A stretch of DNA of 6,248 nucleotides, from NCBI GenBank assembly GCA_030636125.1, contig DAOVXM010000166.1, forward strand, positions 1-6,248, in the 5' to 3' direction. The DNA is from Chloroflexota bacterium (lineage in GTDB: Bacteria > Chloroflexota > Anaerolineae > Anaerolineales > UBA4823). Both the position numbers and the translations under genes were made by a program. This document shows, piece after piece, positions 5,572 to 6,248 of the stretch (position 1 is the stretch's first letter; each line of letters starts with the position of its first letter). The notes below the pieces were generated by a model that worked only from the letters and a program-made list of their open reading frames with translations, had not been told where the DNA came from and did not search any database.

Positions 5572-6177
5572 TCAATCATTCTCATTTACGATCATAGTAA
5601 TGGCTTGTGCGACTACCTCTTGTGCTTTTTCGGTTGCTTCCAGTAGCTCATCGGTTCCGAATGCAGGCCGCCACTGGTCACGGAGTTCGTCGCTCACTAC
5701 AAGTAAATTCGCTACTCGAACCTTACGGTAATTTCCCAAGGCATACATGGCTGAAGTTTCCATATCCACACCTAGAACTCCTTGATCTCCATAGGCATCA
5801 ATTTTGCTTCGGAGCTCCCTATATGGGGCATCCGTGGTCCATAAAGGGCCTAATAAGGTTTGGACGCTGAACGATTGCGCGGTAATTTTCAATATCTCGA
5901 CTAATGTTTCATCCGGGTGAAGGGATGTCATATTATTGACATAATGGCTCGAGGTTCCTTCCTCACTGACACAACTGGTGGGGATTAGGAACGTTCCGAT
6001 GGGAGCCGATGACTGGAGACTCCCGGCCCAACCAAGCCCAATGAATGTATGCGCGCCACAAGCGATCATTTCCTCCATGATCATGATTGTCCCTGGCGCA
6101 CCCACTGGCAGTTGCACGAGCGACACGCGTTGACCGTCAATTTCTCCGGTGAAAAATGGTTGGCGCTCTCCATACAT
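5572..6177 (-). CDS. Nucleoside phosphorylase-I family protein, N-terminally short
   Basis: The family cleaves nucleosides with phosphate to give the free base and ribose 1-phosphate, in the cytoplasm, for nucleoside salvage. The 201 residues from the ATG at 6175-6177 show the core: a Gly-rich strand and helix (PVGAPGTIMIMEE, 24-36), GLGWAGSLQ (47-55), SEEGTSSHY (71-79), TTDAPYRE (114-121), the nucleoside-site motif GVDMETSAM (136-144, with M139 and E140 expected at the ribose) and VSDE (161-164), whose aspartate is typical of purine-type members. Members usually run about 240-290 residues, and the N-terminal portion with one phosphate-binding segment is missing from this frame. The only nearby GGAG is 20 nt upstream of the ATG, too far to be a ribosome site. 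The same frame continues upstream with family-like sequence but is cut by a TAG at 6208-6210. It is therefore either the distal part of a broken gene or an internally started protein. Substrate is undetermined. Confidence 0.8.
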   Translation of the reverse strand: MYGERQPFFTGEIDGQRVSLVQLPVGAPGTIMIMEEMIACGAHTFIGLGWAGSLQSSAPIGTFLIPTSCVSEEGTSSHYVNNMTSLHPDETLVEILKITAQSFSVQTLLGPLWTTDAPYRELRSKIDAYGDQGVLGVDMETSAMYALGNYRKVRVANLLVVSDELRDQWRPAFGTDELLEATEKAQEVVAQAITMIVNEND

Positions 6178-6248
6178 CCAGTGGGGCGAAGGTTCTGCTC
6201 CAAATTTCTAAGCCATCGAGTGAATGACCTGGCGTCCCCAGGATGCCA
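6178..6248 (-). pseudogene. Upstream part of the phosphorylase frame, interrupted by an in-frame TAG
   Basis: Directly upstream of the phosphorylase ATG, in the same frame, the minus strand encodes KFGAEPSPHW (6178-6207), then TAG (6208-6210), then ASWGRQVIHSMA (6211-6246), and leaves the window still open. The segment next to the ATG looks like genuine family sequence (an FG...HW-YG pattern), so translation probably once began well upstream. TAG is used as an ordinary stop by the synthase gene (1971-1973), so I see no support for amber recoding. A nonsense mutation or a sequencing error are the simplest readings. Only 12 codons lie beyond the stop, so the upstream frame is not proven. Confidence 0.45.

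Noticed and set aside
5607..5870. Plus-strand frame of 87 codons inside the phosphorylase gene
   Set aside because: It is antisense to conserved phosphorylase motifs, so it is a shadow.
6208..6210. Amber recoding (for example pyrrolysine or stop reassignment) at the in-frame TAG
   Set aside because: The synthase gene at 1971-1973 ends with TAG immediately before the next gene, so TAG acts as a normal stop here. A mutation or base error is simpler.

Overview
The window looks like ordinary chromosomal DNA, somewhat AT-rich, from a bacterium that is probably in the Chloroflexota. I base this on the architecture of the primary sigma factor, on a squalene/phytoene-synthase relative paired with a UbiB-type kinase, and on the style of the small membrane-protein start at the left edge. 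This is pattern recognition, not an alignment, so the phylum is a moderate-confidence call. I see no phage, transposon, CRISPR, toxin-antitoxin or defence genes, and no tRNA or rRNA.

Layout, left to right. Positions 1-48 (minus) are the first 16 codons of a gene that leaves the window. A two-gene minus-strand operon follows: a squalene/phytoene synthase relative (1971-3089) is transcribed first, and a UbiB/ABC1-type atypical kinase (266-1966) starts 4 nt after its stop. Both concern isoprenoids or isoprenoid-derived membrane lipids, so a shared pathway is plausible. Next is a gene-free stretch of about 590 bases (3090-3679). It contains a near-consensus plus-strand promoter (TTGACA, 18 nt, TATAGT) and, about 80 nt past the predicted transcription start, a rho-independent terminator with no gene between them. 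This is the best candidate for something undescribed here: a small RNA of about 100 nt. The primary sigma factor gene (3680-4894, plus) follows, then a short leader and an 82-residue DUF4177-like protein with an acidic tail (5171-5419, plus). A strong 13-bp terminator lies between that gene and a convergent nucleoside phosphorylase gene (minus, 5572 to the right edge).

The phosphorylase frame carries an in-frame TAG at 6208-6210. Protein-like sequence lies on both sides of it, so the gene may be broken, mis-sequenced or started internally. The squalene/phytoene synthase has a glycine where the first aspartate of the second Asp-rich motif is usually found. No multi-gene novel system is visible. 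The points worth a second look are the orphan promoter/terminator pair, the interrupted phosphorylase, the altered synthase motif, and possible alternative RNA pairings upstream of the sigma factor and of the DUF4177-like gene.
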